A stretch of DNA of 7,002 nucleotides, taken from Eubacteriales bacterium. Its GTDB lineage: Bacteria > Bacillota > Clostridia > Acetivibrionales > STF1-152. The stretch spans positions 1-7,002 of the forward strand of contig JAQVNH010000053.1 in assembly GCA_028703215.1 (NCBI GenBank), given 5' to 3'. This document shows, one piece after another, positions 6,903-7,002 of this stretch (the stretch's first letter is position 1; each line of letters opens with the position of its first letter). The notes below the pieces were generated by a model, which saw nothing but the letters and a program-made list of their open reading frames with translations, was not told where the DNA came from and ran no database searches. The position numbers and the translations under genes are program-made.

Positions 6903-6911
6903 ATTTTAACA
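6903..6911 (-). promoter_or_regulatory. Possible extended -10 promoter for mnmE
   Basis: The minus strand reads TGTTAAAAT: a TGn extension plus TAAAAT (5 of 6 to TATAAT). It sits just after the terminator of the upstream gene, where a new promoter is expected. The -35 region at 17 bases spacing is poor (CATGTG), so the call rests on the extended -10. A second weak candidate is TATAAA at 6871-6876 with CTGTAA upstream. Confidence 0.35.
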
Positions 6912-6912
6912 T

Positions 6913-6946
6913 AAAAAAGGTCCGGCACATGTGCTTCCGAACCTTT
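6913..6946 (-). terminator. Intrinsic terminator of the gene upstream of mnmE
   Basis: In the minus-strand transcript AAAGGUUCGG (6946-6937) pairs with CCGGACCUUU (6925-6916) as a 10-bp stem including one G-U wobble, with a loop holding GCACAUGUGC, followed by six U (6918-6913, partly in the stem). On the plus strand the wobble becomes a C-A mismatch and the 3' U run is short, so the signal is directional. It starts 12 bases after the TAA at 6959 and separates mnmE from the gene before it. Confidence 0.8.
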
Positions 6947-6958
6947 AAAGATTGCCTT

Positions 6959-7002
6959 TTATTTCCGCGTCCACAGTTTCGATTTCTCCTCTATTTCAGG
7001 CT
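6959..7002 (-). CDS. C-terminal end of an upstream gene, cut by the window edge
   Basis: One minus-strand frame is open from the edge and reads PEIEEKSKLWTRK before a TAA at 6959-6961; the other two frames stop within the first 12 bases. The TAA is 12 bases before a directional terminator, which is what a real gene end looks like. The charged tail has no motif I can assign. In many Firmicutes the gene before mnmE is jag (khpB) or yidC, so one of these is possible from gene order alone, but the 13 residues do not show which. Confidence 0.5.
   Translation of the reverse strand, partial: PEIEEKSKLWTRK

Overview
The window is a compact chromosomal block in which every recognisable gene lies on the minus strand. 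Read in the direction of transcription (right to left) the order is: the last codons of an unidentified upstream gene, a terminator, mnmE, mnmG, rsmG, gyrA, a long palindromic hairpin, and a promoter running off the left edge. The mnmE-mnmG-rsmG order, the strong GGAGG-type ribosome binding sites, the sigma-A-like promoter and protein features such as QDF and DGHGNFGS in GyrA point to a low-to-moderate G+C Firmicute, most likely of class Clostridia. The species cannot be named from the sequence.

Region by region. 6959-7002 is the 3' end of a gene that ends at a strand-specific intrinsic terminator (6913-6946). mnmE (5461-6849) encodes the GTPase partner and mnmG (3441-5324) the FAD partner of the complex that modifies U34 in the wobble position of some tRNAs. 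rsmG (2719-3444) overlaps mnmG by four bases (ATGA) and encodes the 16S rRNA m7G methyltransferase. gyrA (129-2606) has its own good promoter (2689-2717), whose -35 box starts two bases after the rsmG stop codon. A 33-bp perfect stem (55-125) follows gyrA. At 1-25 a TTGACA box with 17-bp spacing to a cut-off -10 suggests a new transcription unit starting just outside the window.

The genes are core housekeeping functions: tRNA wobble modification, ribosomal RNA methylation and DNA supercoiling. In many Firmicutes all of them lie near the replication origin, but gyrA usually sits beside gyrB on the dnaA side, not directly after rsmG. I see no new enzymatic or defence system here. The most notable points are a dispersed REP-like repeat, present as a perfect palindrome after gyrA and as a single arm fused to the mnmE stop codon; a valine in GyrA at the position of the quinolone-contact serine; a 16-bp palindrome in the gyrA leader; and the rsmG-gyrA junction itself. 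There is no gene-free stretch longer than 300 bases.
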